Assembly (NCBI RefSeq): GCF_026341815.1
Contig: NZ_JAPENX010000001.1
Coordinates: 3,906,001-3,970,000, forward strand
DNA length: 64,000 bases
Direction of reading: 5' to 3'
Source: Streptomyces sp. NBC_00572
Lineage (GTDB): Bacteria > Actinomycetota > Actinomycetes > Streptomycetales > Streptomycetaceae
Shown: piece after piece, positions 34,363 through 43,362 of the stretch
How the letters are laid out: every line of letters begins with the position of its first letter
How positions within the stretch are numbered: the first letter of the stretch is position 1
The notes under the pieces: generated by a model
The model's database searches: none
The model's input: the letters and a program-made list of their open reading frames with translations, nothing else
What the model was told of the DNA's origin: nothing
Program-made: the position numbers and the translations under genes

Positions 34363-35718
34363 TCAGGCCGCGCAGTACTGCGCCTGCTTGCCGATCGAGC
34401 GGTACATGCAGTCCGCGTTCTCCAGGAGCTGCAGGACGGCGTCGCGGTTGCGGCTCGTCTCGCGCTCGATGACCTCGTCGGGCGGGTAGAAGCCGCCGCC
34501 GCCGGACGAGGACGGGTACATCTCGAAGGTGTACGCGAAGATCCTCTGCGCGCCCCACAGGTAGTCGTCGATCGAGCCGTCCGTGATGTAGAGGTCGCTG
34601 GACTGCTCGGGCGTGTAGCCGTTGCTGGCCGCCATCTTGCCGCCGACCGCGGCGAAGGCGTTCCGGTCGTCGAGCGTCATGCCCGGTGCGGTGTTGGCCG
34701 TGGTCCAGCCGAAGGGCCAGAGCACGAGCTCGCTGTACGTGTGGAAGTCGATGGCCGCGGTGATCTGCTGCTTGCCGCCGACCACCCGGGAGCGGACGAA
34801 GTCGGCGACGACCTTCACCTCGGGGGCGGACTCGGGGGCCGCGCCACGGTACGTCTCGGAGCTCTTGGAGCTCGAAGAGCCGCCGCAGCAGCCCCACTTG
34901 TAGTCCCAGTTCCGGTTCATGTCCGTGCCGATGTACGAGGATCCGGAGTTGGGCTGCCGGTTCTTGCGCCAGCTGCGGTAGGAGCCGCTCGCGATGTCGT
35001 ACTCGCCGCCGTCCGGGTTGAGGTCCGGGACGATCCAGATCTCGCGCCCGTTGACGGCGTTGGTGACCCGGGAGTCGCTGCCGTAGCCCGCGCCGAGCTC
35101 GCGCAGGAGGTACAGCGCCATCTCGACGGTGAGGTGCTCGCGGGCGTGCTGGTGGTGGGTGAAGAGGACTTCCGGCTCGTTCTCGTCGGTGGCGACGTTG
35201 TCGCTGATCTTGATGGCGACGATGTCCCTGCCCTGGTACGTCTTCCCGATCACCTGCTTGCGCATGATCGAGGGGTACTGGGCGAGGCGCTGGTCGATCT
35301 CCGCGTTCATCTCCGCGTAGTTGTGGTACCTCGCGTCGGCGGAGGGGAAGTCGAGCGGGCCGACGGTCTGGCCGCCCTCGGCCGCGCGGTTCGGCGGGCC
35401 GGGCAGGGCGATCGGCTTGTAGCCGAGCGCCTTGAGGTTCCTGAGCTGTTCGGTGTTGGCGCTGACCACGACCGAGCGGGCGTCGACCTCGTCGATGGAG
35501 ACGCCGGTGGCGGTGAGCGCGGTGCGGGCGGCCGGGGTGGAGGGCCCGGCGACCTCGTACTGCCGGATCACCTCATCGGCCCCTGCGGCGATACGGGCGG
35601 CGGTCGACGACGGGTCGGCCCCGGCGGGCGTGGTGAGGGCGGAGAGGGGCGCCGCGAGGGCGAGCGCCACGAGGGCCGCGAGGGTGGCGGACCTTCTGCC
35701 GTGGTTGGGACGTCGCAT
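34363..35718 (-). CDS. Secreted zinc carboxypeptidase (M14)
   Basis: A 451-residue exported peptidase. Signal peptide (RRSATLAALVALALAAPLSA, cut near AGA-DPS about 35), then a propeptide, then the M14 domain from about 125. Zinc ligands: FTHHQHAREHLT (HARE is the HxxE motif) and AIDFHTYSELVLWPFG (third His). The substrate segment is DMNRNWDYKWGCCGGSSSSK (Asn-Arg), and the catalytic Glu is in AYTFEMYPSS. It should trim C-terminal residues of extracellular peptides. AGGAGAC before ATG 35718 sets the start. Cys pairs suggest disulfides. Monocistronic. Confidence 0.92.
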   Translation of the reverse strand: MRRPNHGRRSATLAALVALALAAPLSALTTPAGADPSSTAARIAAGADEVIRQYEVAGPSTPAARTALTATGVSIDEVDARSVVVSANTEQLRNLKALGYKPIALPGPPNRAAEGGQTVGPLDFPSADARYHNYAEMNAEIDQRLAQYPSIMRKQVIGKTYQGRDIVAIKISDNVATDENEPEVLFTHHQHAREHLTVEMALYLLRELGAGYGSDSRVTNAVNGREIWIVPDLNPDGGEYDIASGSYRSWRKNRQPNSGSSYIGTDMNRNWDYKWGCCGGSSSSKSSETYRGAAPESAPEVKVVADFVRSRVVGGKQQITAAIDFHTYSELVLWPFGWTTANTAPGMTLDDRNAFAAVGGKMAASNGYTPEQSSDLYITDGSIDDYLWGAQRIFAYTFEMYPSSSGGGGFYPPDEVIERETSRNRDAVLQLLENADCMYRSIGKQAQYCAA

Positions 35719-35815
35719 GCTGTCTCCTGGGTGGGGAGGGTGGGGGGTGCGACAAGCTCGTGCGGGTGGTTGCGCGTTCCGGCACATGGTGAAGCCATGT
35801 CATGGACGGGTCAAG

Positions 35816-37210
35816 ATGAGGAGTTCGGCCATACTGTCCCGCGTGGGGACCCTCATCGGTAGATACGTCATCGAGCACAAACTAGGCGAAGGCGGCATGG
35901 GCACCGTCTATCTGGCCCGATCGCGCGGCGGGCGCGCCGTCGCCGTCAAGGTGGCCCGGCCGGAACTCGCCGCCGACCCCTCCTTCCGCGCGCGCTTCCG
36001 CGCCGAGGTCGCCGCCGCCCGGCAGGTCGGCGGCTTCCACACCGCGCAGGTCGTCGACGCCGACCCCGACGCCGAGGCGCCCTGGCTCGCCACCGCCTAC
36101 ATCCCCGGCCCCACCCTCTCGGCCCTCGTCACCGCCCAGGGCCCCATGGGCGAGGGGCGGCTGCGCGCGCTCGGGGCCGCGCTCGCCGAGGCGTTGGAGG
36201 CCATCCACGCCTGCGGGCTCGTCCACCGCGACCTCAAGCCCGGCAACATCGTCATGGCTTCCGACGGGCCCCGCGTCCTCGACTTCGGGATCGCCCGCGC
36301 GGTGGAGTCGACCCGGCTCACCGCCACCGGCTCGGCCTTCGGCACCCCCGGCTACCTCGCCCCCGAACAGGCCCTCGGCGAGGAGGTCACGGGCGCCGCC
36401 GACGTCTTCGCCCTCGGCGCCGTGCTCGTCGCCGCGGCGGGCGGCCGGCCCTTCGGGGACGGCACCCCGATGGGGCTCATGTACCGCGCGGTGCACGAGG
36501 ACCCGGACCTCGCCTCCGTGCCCGAGGCCCTGCGCGGGCTCGTGGGGCGCTGCCTCGCCAAGAACCCGGCCGAACGGCCCGCGCCGGAGGAGATCCTGGA
36601 CGCCCTGGGGGAGGGGGTGCGGGACGCGGCGGGGACGGTGCCGCCGCCGACGGCCGTCGACGCGCCCGCGACGCCCCAGCATCCGGCCCCGTCGGGGTTC
36701 GGGCCGCCGCATGACTCGATCCCGCCGTCGTACGGGCCGCCCCAGGGCCTGATCCCGTCGCCGCCCGTGCCGCCGCAGACCGCGGTCCCGTCGCCGTACG
36801 CGGCCCCGCATCCGCACGGCTCGGTCCCGTCGCCGTACGCGCCCCCGCCTCCCCGTGACTCGATCCCGCCGGGATTCGGGCCGCCCACGCCCACCCTCTT
36901 CGTCCCGCCGCCTCCCGTCGCGCCCCCGCAGCCCGTCCCGGAGTTCGTCGCCGCCGACAGCATCTACGGGATCGTCGTGGACGGCGCCGGAATCTGTCTG
37001 CAACTCCTCGACGACGAAGCCGAGTTCAGCTGGCCCGAGATCAGGGCCGTACGGTACGAGCGGACCCGGCGCGGCCGGTGGCTGCGCATCGCCGTCGTCC
37101 TGTACGACGGCACCGACTACACCTGCGAGATCGACGGCCGCCGGGCGGCCAGGGTCGACGAGTGGGTCCACGGCCTCGAACGGGTCCTGGCCCTGTTCCG
37201 TCCCGCCTGA
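35816..37210 (+). CDS. Hanks-type Ser/Thr protein kinase with Pro-rich linker and C-terminal domain
   Basis: A 464-residue protein from ATG 35816 (GTG 35843 would drop nine residues). Kinase motifs: GEGGMG (24-29), VAVKVA (Lys45), HRDLKPGN (137-144), DFGIA (156-160), GTPGYLAPEQ and DVFALGAVL. Unlike PknB it has no transmembrane helix. After the domain (to about 280) comes a linker rich in PPYGPP and IPPS repeats. Then a small beta-rich C-terminal domain, YGIVVDGAGICLQLLDDEAE... with FSWPEIRAVRYE, resembles a PH-like fold. The target is unknown. It diverges from the carboxypeptidase with only ~97 bases between starts. Confidence 0.88.
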   Translation: MRSSAILSRVGTLIGRYVIEHKLGEGGMGTVYLARSRGGRAVAVKVARPELAADPSFRARFRAEVAAARQVGGFHTAQVVDADPDAEAPWLATAYIPGPTLSALVTAQGPMGEGRLRALGAALAEALEAIHACGLVHRDLKPGNIVMASDGPRVLDFGIARAVESTRLTATGSAFGTPGYLAPEQALGEEVTGAADVFALGAVLVAAAGGRPFGDGTPMGLMYRAVHEDPDLASVPEALRGLVGRCLAKNPAERPAPEEILDALGEGVRDAAGTVPPPTAVDAPATPQHPAPSGFGPPHDSIPPSYGPPQGLIPSPPVPPQTAVPSPYAAPHPHGSVPSPYAPPPPRDSIPPGFGPPTPTLFVPPPPVAPPQPVPEFVAADSIYGIVVDGAGICLQLLDDEAEFSWPEIRAVRYERTRRGRWLRIAVVLYDGTDYTCEIDGRRAARVDEWVHGLERVLALFRPA

Positions 37211-37218
37211 CGAAACGG

Positions 37219-37250
37219 CGCAGCGCCGCCGGGGGACCGGCGGCGCTGCG
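37219..37250. terminator. Bidirectional terminator between kinase and chitinase
   Basis: Arms CGCAGCGCCGCCGG (37219-37232) and CCGGCGGCGCTGCG (37237-37250), a 14-bp stem closed by GGGA, between convergent genes. Confidence 0.8.
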
Positions 37251-37277
37251 GTGTGACGTCCGTACGGCTGTGTGTCG

Positions 37278-38999
37278 TTACGGCAGGTTGTGGACGTGTG
37301 GGCCGACCGCGTTCGACCAGGCGTTGCCGGCCGTCGCGTCCCAGTTGGTCGACCAGGTCATCGCGCCGCGCAGCGTCGGCCAGGCCTGGGCCGGCTTGAA
37401 GGTGCCGCAGCTCGTGAGCTTGGTCAGGCAGTCGAGCGCGTTCTTCACGATCTGCGGGTCGACGTAGCCGCTGCCCGCGCCCCGCGAGGAGGCCGGGACG
37501 CCCAGACCGACCTGCGACGGGGAGAGACCGCCCTGGATCTGGATGCAGGCGAGCGCGGTGAGGAAGTCCACCGAACCCTGGCTGTAGACCTTGCCGTCGC
37601 AGCCGAGCATCGAACCGCTGTTGTAGTACTGCATGTTGACGACCGTGAGGATGTCCTTCACGGCGAGCGCCGCCTTGAAGTACTCGGTGCCCGTGCTCTG
37701 CATGTCGATGGTCTGCGGGGCCATCGTCAGGACCAGCGACGAACCGGCCTTGGCGGACAGCTGACGCAGCGCCTTGGTCAGGTAGGTCGCGTTGATGCCG
37801 TGCTCGAGGTCGATGTCGACGCCGCTGAAGCCGTACTCCTGCATCAGGGCGTACGCGCTGTCGGCGAAGGCGGTCGCGGAGGCGTCACTGTTGATCGTGA
37901 CGTTCCCCTTCTCGCCGCCGACCGAGATGACGACGGACTTGCCGGCGGCCTTCTTCGCGGCGATGTCGGCCTTGAAGTCGGCGGTCGAGGCGTAGCCGAC
38001 GGCCGGGTCGAGGTTGAAGACGATCTGGCCGGCCGTGGTCGTCGAGTCGGCGAAGGACACGGCGATGATGTCGTACTGCGACTGCACGTCCCGCAGCTTC
38101 TGGACCGTGGCGCCGTTGTTGAAGTTCTGCCAGTAGCCGGTCAGGGCGTGCTTGGGCACGGCCGGGCCGGGGCCCGGGTCGGTGACCTTGGCGGTCCGCG
38201 CGGAGACGGCGGTGGACTTCGCGGACTCGCCCGCGGAGTTCGTCGCGGCGACCTGGAACTGGTACGCGGTGTCGGCGGTGAGCCCCGTGACGGTGGCCGA
38301 AGTGCCGGTGACCGCCTGCGGGTTGGCACCGTCCCGGTAGACCTTGTAGCCCGTGGCGCCGGAGACCGCGCCCCAGCTCAGGGCGACGGAGGAGGAGGTG
38401 ACGGTGCCCGCGGCGAGGCCGGCCGGGGTGGCCGGGACGACCGGGTCGGGGTCCTGCCCGCCGCCCCCGTCGGGTCCGAAGACGCTGACGTCGTCGACGA
38501 GGTAGGGGGACGTCCCGTACCAGCCGTGGGTGTAGATCTCGACCGAGGTGGTGCTCGCCCCGGTGGTGAAGGTGGTGGTGAGCTGCTTCCAGGCGGCGCT
38601 GTCGGGCGTCCACGTGGAGACGCTGCCGGAGCCGGTCCCGGTGTTGTTGGCGCCGAGGTAGGCGTAGCCGCCCTGGACCCAGGCGCTCAGCGTGTACGTC
38701 GAGTTGGGCTTCACGGCCACGGTCTGCACGCACTTGGCGTTGTCGAGACCGGCCGGGGTGGCGCGCAGCGCGCCGGCCCCGGTGCGGACCGGGGAGGAGA
38801 CGGCGGCGCCGCTCCCCGCGGAACAGGACCAGTTGGCGAGGCCGTTCTCGAAACCGGCGTTCTTGGCGACGTTGACGTCGGCCGCCTGCGCGGTGCCGGC
38901 TCCGCCGACGAGGACGAGCCCGGAGCCGACGGCGAGCGCGAGGGCTCCGCCGAGCCAGCGGCGTCCGTGCGGGCGGGTGGTGGTGCGGTCCACGTGCAT
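37278..38999 (-). CDS. Secreted GH18 chitinase with N-terminal carbohydrate-binding and fibronectin III domains
   Basis: A 573-residue exported enzyme: signal peptide to about residue 40 (TAQAADVN), a jelly-roll CBM about 41-175 (KNAGFENGLANWSCSAGS), FnIII about 188-270 (SSVALSWGAVSGATGYKVYR), and GH18 from about 284 (HALTGYWQNFNNGATVQKL). The catalytic motif is FSGVDIDLEHG with Glu399 as proton donor. Later MAPQTIDM and VVNMQYYN form the substrate cleft. It cleaves chitin to oligosaccharides. A DasR-like operator lies upstream. Length and order match the larger Streptomyces GH18 chitinases. Confidence 0.95.
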   Translation of the reverse strand: MHVDRTTTRPHGRRWLGGALALAVGSGLVLVGGAGTAQAADVNVAKNAGFENGLANWSCSAGSGAAVSSPVRTGAGALRATPAGLDNAKCVQTVAVKPNSTYTLSAWVQGGYAYLGANNTGTGSGSVSTWTPDSAAWKQLTTTFTTGASTTSVEIYTHGWYGTSPYLVDDVSVFGPDGGGGQDPDPVVPATPAGLAAGTVTSSSVALSWGAVSGATGYKVYRDGANPQAVTGTSATVTGLTADTAYQFQVAATNSAGESAKSTAVSARTAKVTDPGPGPAVPKHALTGYWQNFNNGATVQKLRDVQSQYDIIAVSFADSTTTAGQIVFNLDPAVGYASTADFKADIAAKKAAGKSVVISVGGEKGNVTINSDASATAFADSAYALMQEYGFSGVDIDLEHGINATYLTKALRQLSAKAGSSLVLTMAPQTIDMQSTGTEYFKAALAVKDILTVVNMQYYNSGSMLGCDGKVYSQGSVDFLTALACIQIQGGLSPSQVGLGVPASSRGAGSGYVDPQIVKNALDCLTKLTSCGTFKPAQAWPTLRGAMTWSTNWDATAGNAWSNAVGPHVHNLP

Positions 39000-39421
39000 C
39001 CTCCGGAGGGGAGTTGGGGATGTGGGGGATGTGGAGGTGCCGTACGTCGTCGCACGGAGGGGCTCGTACGGGGGTACGAGGGCATGCGGAAGTACGGGGC
39101 TGTGCGGGGGGAGTACGGGGGACTACGGGGGACTACGGGGAAGTGCGGACGGTGGCCACCGTTGTCGGAACAAGTTGGTCCAGACCAATCGCATTGTCAA
39201 GACCTCTGGCAACAAGCCCTGTTCGGAGCGGGTGGGAAGGGTCGAGGGACCCGCGTCCCGGGCCCAAAGAAATGGGGGCAGCTTGGCGGATTGTGTGTTC
39301 ACCACCCCGGGGTACGTGGATAAGGTGCAGAGGCGGCTGCACCCTGCGGTGACGCCGCGAACGCGGTAAGTGATCCGCGGCCCCCGGGGCACCGGAGGCC
39401 GAAGGGGACGGGGGGTCCGAC
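39000..39421. promoter_or_regulatory. Divergent gap between chitinase and pilus locus
   Basis: A 422-base gap. The part near the chitinase (39000-39150) is Gly-coding-like, low-complexity DNA with repeated GACTACGGGG and GTACGGGG units. A chitin-type operator sits at 39175-39188. The right part (39200-39400) shows no recognisable promoter for the pilus genes and no credible frame. Confidence 0.5.
39175..39188 (-). promoter_or_regulatory. DasR-responsive-element-like operator of the chitinase
   Basis: TTGGTCCAGACCAA: 6-bp arms around CA. It resembles the DasR site TGGTCTAGACCA and the TGGTCCAGACCT repeats known at Streptomyces chitinase promoters. A possible -35 TTGACA for the leftward promoter lies at 39195-39200, so a bound GntR-type repressor would cover it. 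Confidence 0.6.
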
Positions 39422-40504
39422 GTGCCGACAGCGATCGCGGTCACCAGTGCCGACCTGGCGCTGCCGCCGACCGACCCCGGAACCCCGCACGCCACCGTCC
39501 TCCCGGCCCCCGAAACCCAGTCGCTCGACGCCTCGATCGCCGACATGCAGCAGCTCATCGCGCGATACGGGCACGTGGTCGTCGTCTGTCCCACCTCCGC
39601 CCCGCCCGCCGTCGAGCAACGGCTCCGCGCCGTCCGCGCCCTGCTCGAAAGCGACCGGATCGCCCTGGTCAGGACCGACCTGCCACCCCTCGGAGCGGCC
39701 GTACTCGTCCGCCAGCTCCGCCAGCTGGCCGCCTGCGACTTCAGCCCCGGCGTCCTCGCCTCCGCCGCCCGGCTGCTCGCCCACTACATCTACGCGGGCG
39801 CCGTCCTCGGCTCCGTCTCCCGGCTCGACCGCGTGCCCGTCAGCCTCGGATCCCACCTCAAAGGCTGGCTGCCCGGCGCCCACTTCGCCGTACTCGCCGG
39901 ACCGACCGCGCAGATCGTGCGCGTCGGAAACGGCGAGGAACCCCTGCCCGGACCGGAGTTCACCACCGAACTGCTGCTCGCCCGAGGCCAGCTCCAGACC
40001 GACTGGCCCACCACCACCCTCGTACCCCGGTGGCGGATCCAGGGTCCCGTCCAGGAGACCCCCCTGCCCGAGGCCTCGCCCGGCTGGTGGGGAACGGGCA
40101 AGGTCGTCGAGTTCGCCGCGTACCTCCCCGACCTGCCCGTCCTCTACCAGCTCGTCTCCTCCGTACGCCGCGAGACCTGCCACTGGTGCGCGATGGACCT
40201 CATCGGCGACCGCTGCGGCTTCTGCGGGGCGCCGCTGCGGGTGGGGGCGGTGCCGGAGCAGGGCGGTCGCGCGCTCAGCGCCTCGGGCGGGGGGCGGCGC
40301 GACGGCGACCCCCGCGCACTCGGGGCGGGAGCGGGGGCGGGGACGGCCCGACCGGCGGGCACGTACACGGTCCAACAAGCGGGCTCGCACCCGGACCAGC
40401 AGGCGGGCTCGCACCCGGGCCGGCACCAGGCCCCGCACTCGACTTCGTACACCGAGCTGACCCCCGCGAACGTGCAGGTGAATCCCACCCGTGCGCTGCC
40501 GTGA
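39422..40504 (+). CDS. Zinc-ribbon protein heading the Tad pilus locus, unknown
   Basis: A 360-residue soluble protein from GTG 39422. It has a Rossmann-like beginning (ARYGHVVVVCPTSAPPA), a middle part with HYIYAGAVLGSVSRLDRVPV, and a four-cysteine ribbon CHWCAMDLIGDRCGFC at 253-268 (CxxC-x8-CxxC). The tail is disordered, repeating QQAGSHP. No enzyme motif. It starts the series that leads into CpaB, with a 109-base gap. Its place suggests a cytoplasmic regulator or assembly factor for the pilus, but this is a positional guess. Confidence 0.72.
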   Translation: MPTAIAVTSADLALPPTDPGTPHATVLPAPETQSLDASIADMQQLIARYGHVVVVCPTSAPPAVEQRLRAVRALLESDRIALVRTDLPPLGAAVLVRQLRQLAACDFSPGVLASAARLLAHYIYAGAVLGSVSRLDRVPVSLGSHLKGWLPGAHFAVLAGPTAQIVRVGNGEEPLPGPEFTTELLLARGQLQTDWPTTTLVPRWRIQGPVQETPLPEASPGWWGTGKVVEFAAYLPDLPVLYQLVSSVRRETCHWCAMDLIGDRCGFCGAPLRVGAVPEQGGRALSASGGGRRDGDPRALGAGAGAGTARPAGTYTVQQAGSHPDQQAGSHPGRHQAPHSTSYTELTPANVQVNPTRALP

Positions 40505-40613
40505 ACAGCTCCGCGCCCCCTCCCCCTTGGCCCCTCAGTGACCACTCCTCCCGCACCCGACCGCCCGCTCCCGTCCGCCCCGGACCCACGTCTCCGAACG
40601 AGGTAGTACGGCC

Positions 40614-41321
40614 ATGAACTCCCGCCAGCGCCGCGGCGTCATCCTGCTGCTGCTGTCCGTCCTGTGCGCCCTCGGCGCCTTCGCCGGTGTGCTCGCCGTC
40701 ATCAGCGACGTGAACTCCAAGGTCGGCCCGGAGACCACCGCGTACCGGATCAAGGACGACGTGGAACCGTACGCCCCCCTCAGGGCGAGCCAGTTCGAGA
40801 AGATCTCCATGCCCAAGCGGTGGCTCTCGGAGACCGCCGTCACCGACCTGCGTCAGATCGAGGGCCGGATCGCCGTCACGCAGCTCAAGGCCGGCTCCCT
40901 CCTGCAGTCCGACATGATCGTCGAGAAGCCCGAACTCCAGCCGGGCCAGCAGGAGATCGCCATCATGATCGACGCGGCCACCGGCGTCGCGGGCAAGATC
41001 ACCGCCGGCGCCACCGTCAACATCTACGCCACCTTCGAGGGCGAGAAGAAGGGCGAGCCCTCCCAGTCCCGCATGATCGTCGCCAGTGCCCGCGTCCTCG
41101 ACGTCGGCAAGCTCACCGCGATCCGCGACAGCTCCGACCGCACCGGGCGCACCAACGGGGCCGTGCCGATCTCCTTCGCCCTCTCCACCCTCGACGCCCA
41201 GCGCGTCGCGTACGCCGAGTCCTTCGCCGAGCACGTACGCCTCGCCCTCGTCGCCCCCACCACCGGCGGCGCCCCGTCCGACCAGCGCGACCGCACCTAC
41301 ACGCTCGAAAACGACAAGTGA
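40614..41321 (+). CDS. cpaB: CpaB/RcpC-like pilus assembly protein (SAF domain)
   Basis: A 235-residue protein: N-terminal membrane helix (VILLLLSVLCALGAFAGVLAVIS, about 9-31), then the SAF domain (VEPYAPLRASQFEKISMPKR) and RcpC region with VAGKITAGATVNIYATFEG and ALSTLDAQRVAYAESFAEHV. CpaB sits on the outer face and helps build the Tad secretion channel in Gram-negatives; in Actinobacteria it is a membrane-anchored component of uncertain role. ATG 40614. Next gene begins 7 bases after. Confidence 0.88.
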   Translation: MNSRQRRGVILLLLSVLCALGAFAGVLAVISDVNSKVGPETTAYRIKDDVEPYAPLRASQFEKISMPKRWLSETAVTDLRQIEGRIAVTQLKAGSLLQSDMIVEKPELQPGQQEIAIMIDAATGVAGKITAGATVNIYATFEGEKKGEPSQSRMIVASARVLDVGKLTAIRDSSDRTGRTNGAVPISFALSTLDAQRVAYAESFAEHVRLALVAPTTGGAPSDQRDRTYTLENDK

Positions 41322-41328
41322 GGCCGGT

Positions 41329-42597
41329 ATGACCACCAGGATCCTGCCGGCCGTCGGCGACCCCGACGCGGCCCGGTCGGTCACCACCCTGATCGGCCAG
41401 CTCCCCGACGCCGAACCCGCCCCGCCGGTCACCGACTCCACCCAGCTCGTCGACACCCTCGCGCGGCTCGCCGCCGCCTCCCTCGACGAGCTTCCCGAGG
41501 TCGTCCTCGTCCACGAGCGGATCGGCCCCGTCCCCGCGCTCGAACTCGTCCGCGAGGTCGCCCTCCGCTTCCCCGCCGTCGGCGTCGTCCTCATCACCGC
41601 CGACGCGAGCCCCGTCCTCTTCTCCGCCGCCATGGACTCCGGAGCCCGAGGCCTCGTCACGCTCCCCCTCGGGTACGAGGAACTCGCCAGCCGCGTCCAG
41701 GCCGCCGCCCAGTGGTCCGTCGGCGTCCGCCGCCACCTCGGCGCGGGCGCGGAGCAGATCACCGGCCCCGGCGGCACCGTCGTCACCGTCAGCGGCGCCA
41801 AGGGCGGGGTCGGCACCACCGTCACCGCCGTCCACCTCGCCCTCGCGGCCCGCGCCTCCGGGCGGACCGTCGCCCTCGTCGACATGGACCTCCAGAGCGG
41901 CGACATCGCCTCGTACCTCGACGTCCAGTTCCGGCGCTCCGTCGCCGACCTCGCGTCCATCGCCGACATCTCGCCGCGCGTCCTCCAGGACGCGGTGTAC
42001 GTCCACGAGACCGGCCTCTCCCTACTCCTCGCCCCCGCGGAGGGCGAGCGCGGCGAGGAGGTCACCGACCGCGCCGCCCGCCAGATCGTCAGCGCCCTGC
42101 GCGGCCGGCACGAGGTCGTCGTCGTCGACTGCGGCTCCCAGCTCAACAGCGCCAACGCCGCCGCCATCGAGATGGCCGACACCGCCGTCCTCGTCGCCAC
42201 TCCGGACGTGGTCGCCGTCCGGGCAGCCAAGCGGACCGTACGCATGTGGGAACGGCTCCAGGTCCGCAAGGCCGAGGAGACGGTCACCCTGGTCAACCGC
42301 CACCACCGCTCCACCGAGATCCAGCCGCCCCTCGTCCAGAAGATCACCGGCACCCGGATCGCGGGCGTCGCCGTCCCCGCCCACTTCAAGGAACTCCAGG
42401 CCGTCGTCGACGCGGGCCGGCTCCACGAACTCGACGCCAAGTCGACGGTCAAGCAGGCACTGTGGGCCCTCGCGGGCGAGCTGGGCCTGGTCCAGGCCCC
42501 GGCCGCCGCGCCGACGTCCGGCCAGCCCGGCAAGCAGCTCGCGCGCGCGGGCGACCGGGGCTCGCTGGGCCTTCGACGCCGCACCGGAGGGCGCTGA
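41329..42597 (+). CDS. cpaE: CpaE/TadZ-like pilus ATPase (MinD superfamily)
   Basis: A 422-residue protein. The N-terminal receiver-like region (about 50-135: VVLVHERIGPVPALELVREV) is of the atypical type seen in TadZ. The MinD/ParA ATPase starts at about 150 with a deviant Walker A TVSGAKGGVGTTVTAVHLAL (KGGVGTT 158-164), a Walker-like VALVDMDLQSGDIAS, and VVVDCGSQLNSANAAAIEMA. TadZ marks or places the pilus site at the pole or membrane. ATG 41329 follows the CpaB stop by 7 bases. Confidence 0.88.
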   Translation: MTTRILPAVGDPDAARSVTTLIGQLPDAEPAPPVTDSTQLVDTLARLAAASLDELPEVVLVHERIGPVPALELVREVALRFPAVGVVLITADASPVLFSAAMDSGARGLVTLPLGYEELASRVQAAAQWSVGVRRHLGAGAEQITGPGGTVVTVSGAKGGVGTTVTAVHLALAARASGRTVALVDMDLQSGDIASYLDVQFRRSVADLASIADISPRVLQDAVYVHETGLSLLLAPAEGERGEEVTDRAARQIVSALRGRHEVVVVDCGSQLNSANAAAIEMADTAVLVATPDVVAVRAAKRTVRMWERLQVRKAEETVTLVNRHHRSTEIQPPLVQKITGTRIAGVAVPAHFKELQAVVDAGRLHELDAKSTVKQALWALAGELGLVQAPAAAPTSGQPGKQLARAGDRGSLGLRRRTGGR

Positions 42598-42600
42598 ACG

Positions 42601-42966
42601 ATGACCACGATCCGGGACGACGACAGGGGGCAGGTGGCGGTCGAGTTCGTCGGCATGGTGCCCGTCATCCTGCTCACCCTCGCCCTGCTCTGGCAGGTCG
42701 TCCTGGTCGGCTACACGTACACGCTGGCGGGGAACGCGGCGGACGAGGGGGCGAGGGAGCAAGCGGTGCAGGGCGACTGCGAGGGCGCCGCCCGGCGCCA
42801 TCTGGACGGAGCCTGGTCCGCGCAGGTGAACTGTTCAAGCCCGGGCGACGGCATGTCCTACGCCGTGGTCACCCTCCAGGTCCCGGTCCTGTTCCCGGGC
42901 GTGGGAGGCCTCTTCTCGGTCGAGGGCAAGGCGGGCGCCGTGGACGAGAGGGGCCTCACGCCATGA
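42601..42966 (+). CDS. TadE-like pseudopilin
   Basis: A 121-residue protein with the TadE start GQVAVEFVGMVPVILLTLAL: Gly-(x)-Val-x-Val-Glu before a hydrophobic helix is the A24 prepilin peptidase site, with the fifth-residue Glu. The mature domain carries two cysteines (GDCEGAAR and VNCSSPGD). It is a minor pilin of the Tad apparatus. It overlaps the next gene by ATGA (42963-42966). Confidence 0.85.
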   Translation: MTTIRDDDRGQVAVEFVGMVPVILLTLALLWQVVLVGYTYTLAGNAADEGAREQAVQGDCEGAARRHLDGAWSAQVNCSSPGDGMSYAVVTLQVPVLFPGVGGLFSVEGKAGAVDERGLTP

Positions 42967-43346
42967 GAAGCGACCTCCGCAAGGGACGGCGCGACCGAGG
43001 CCAGGCCGCCATCGAGTACCTCGGCTTCCTGCCGATCCTGCTCCTCGTCGGACTCGCCGGGCTCCAGCTCGGGGTCGCCGCGTACGCCGCCCAGCAGGCG
43101 GGCACGGCCGCGCGCGCGGCCGCGAGGGCCGCGAGCGACGACAACGAGGCGACCAGTCCCGACGCGGCCGCCGCCGCGGCCGTCAGCGGCTGGATCGCGT
43201 CGCGCTCCACCGTCTCGCCCGGCGGCGGAGACGGGGAGGCCGTCTACACCGTCACCGTCACCATCCCCTCCGTCGTCCCCTTCTGGACCTTCGACCCCGT
43301 GACCAAGACCGCCGTCATGCCCCTGCCCGACGAGGAGGACGAGTGA
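42963..43346 (+). CDS. Second TadE/TadF-like pseudopilin
   Basis: A 127-residue protein with GRRDRGQAAIEYLGFLPILL (Gly-Gln-Ala-Ala-Ile-Glu prepilin motif), one membrane helix, Ala-rich continuation (AAYAAQQAGTAARAAARAAS) and a beta-rich C-terminus VYTVTVTIPSVVPFWTFDP. ATG 42963 overlaps the first TadE stop. Like the first it should be processed by the A24 peptidase. A pair of tadE/F genes is normal for these loci. Confidence 0.85.
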   Translation: MRSDLRKGRRDRGQAAIEYLGFLPILLLVGLAGLQLGVAAYAAQQAGTAARAAARAASDDNEATSPDAAAAAAVSGWIASRSTVSPGGGDGEAVYTVTVTIPSVVPFWTFDPVTKTAVMPLPDEEDE

Positions 43347-43362
43347 GAAGGGACGACGAGTC

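Noticed and set aside
40504..40613. Separate promoter or gene between the zinc-ribbon and cpaB genes
   Set aside because: 110 bases without a clear motif; likely just operon spacer.
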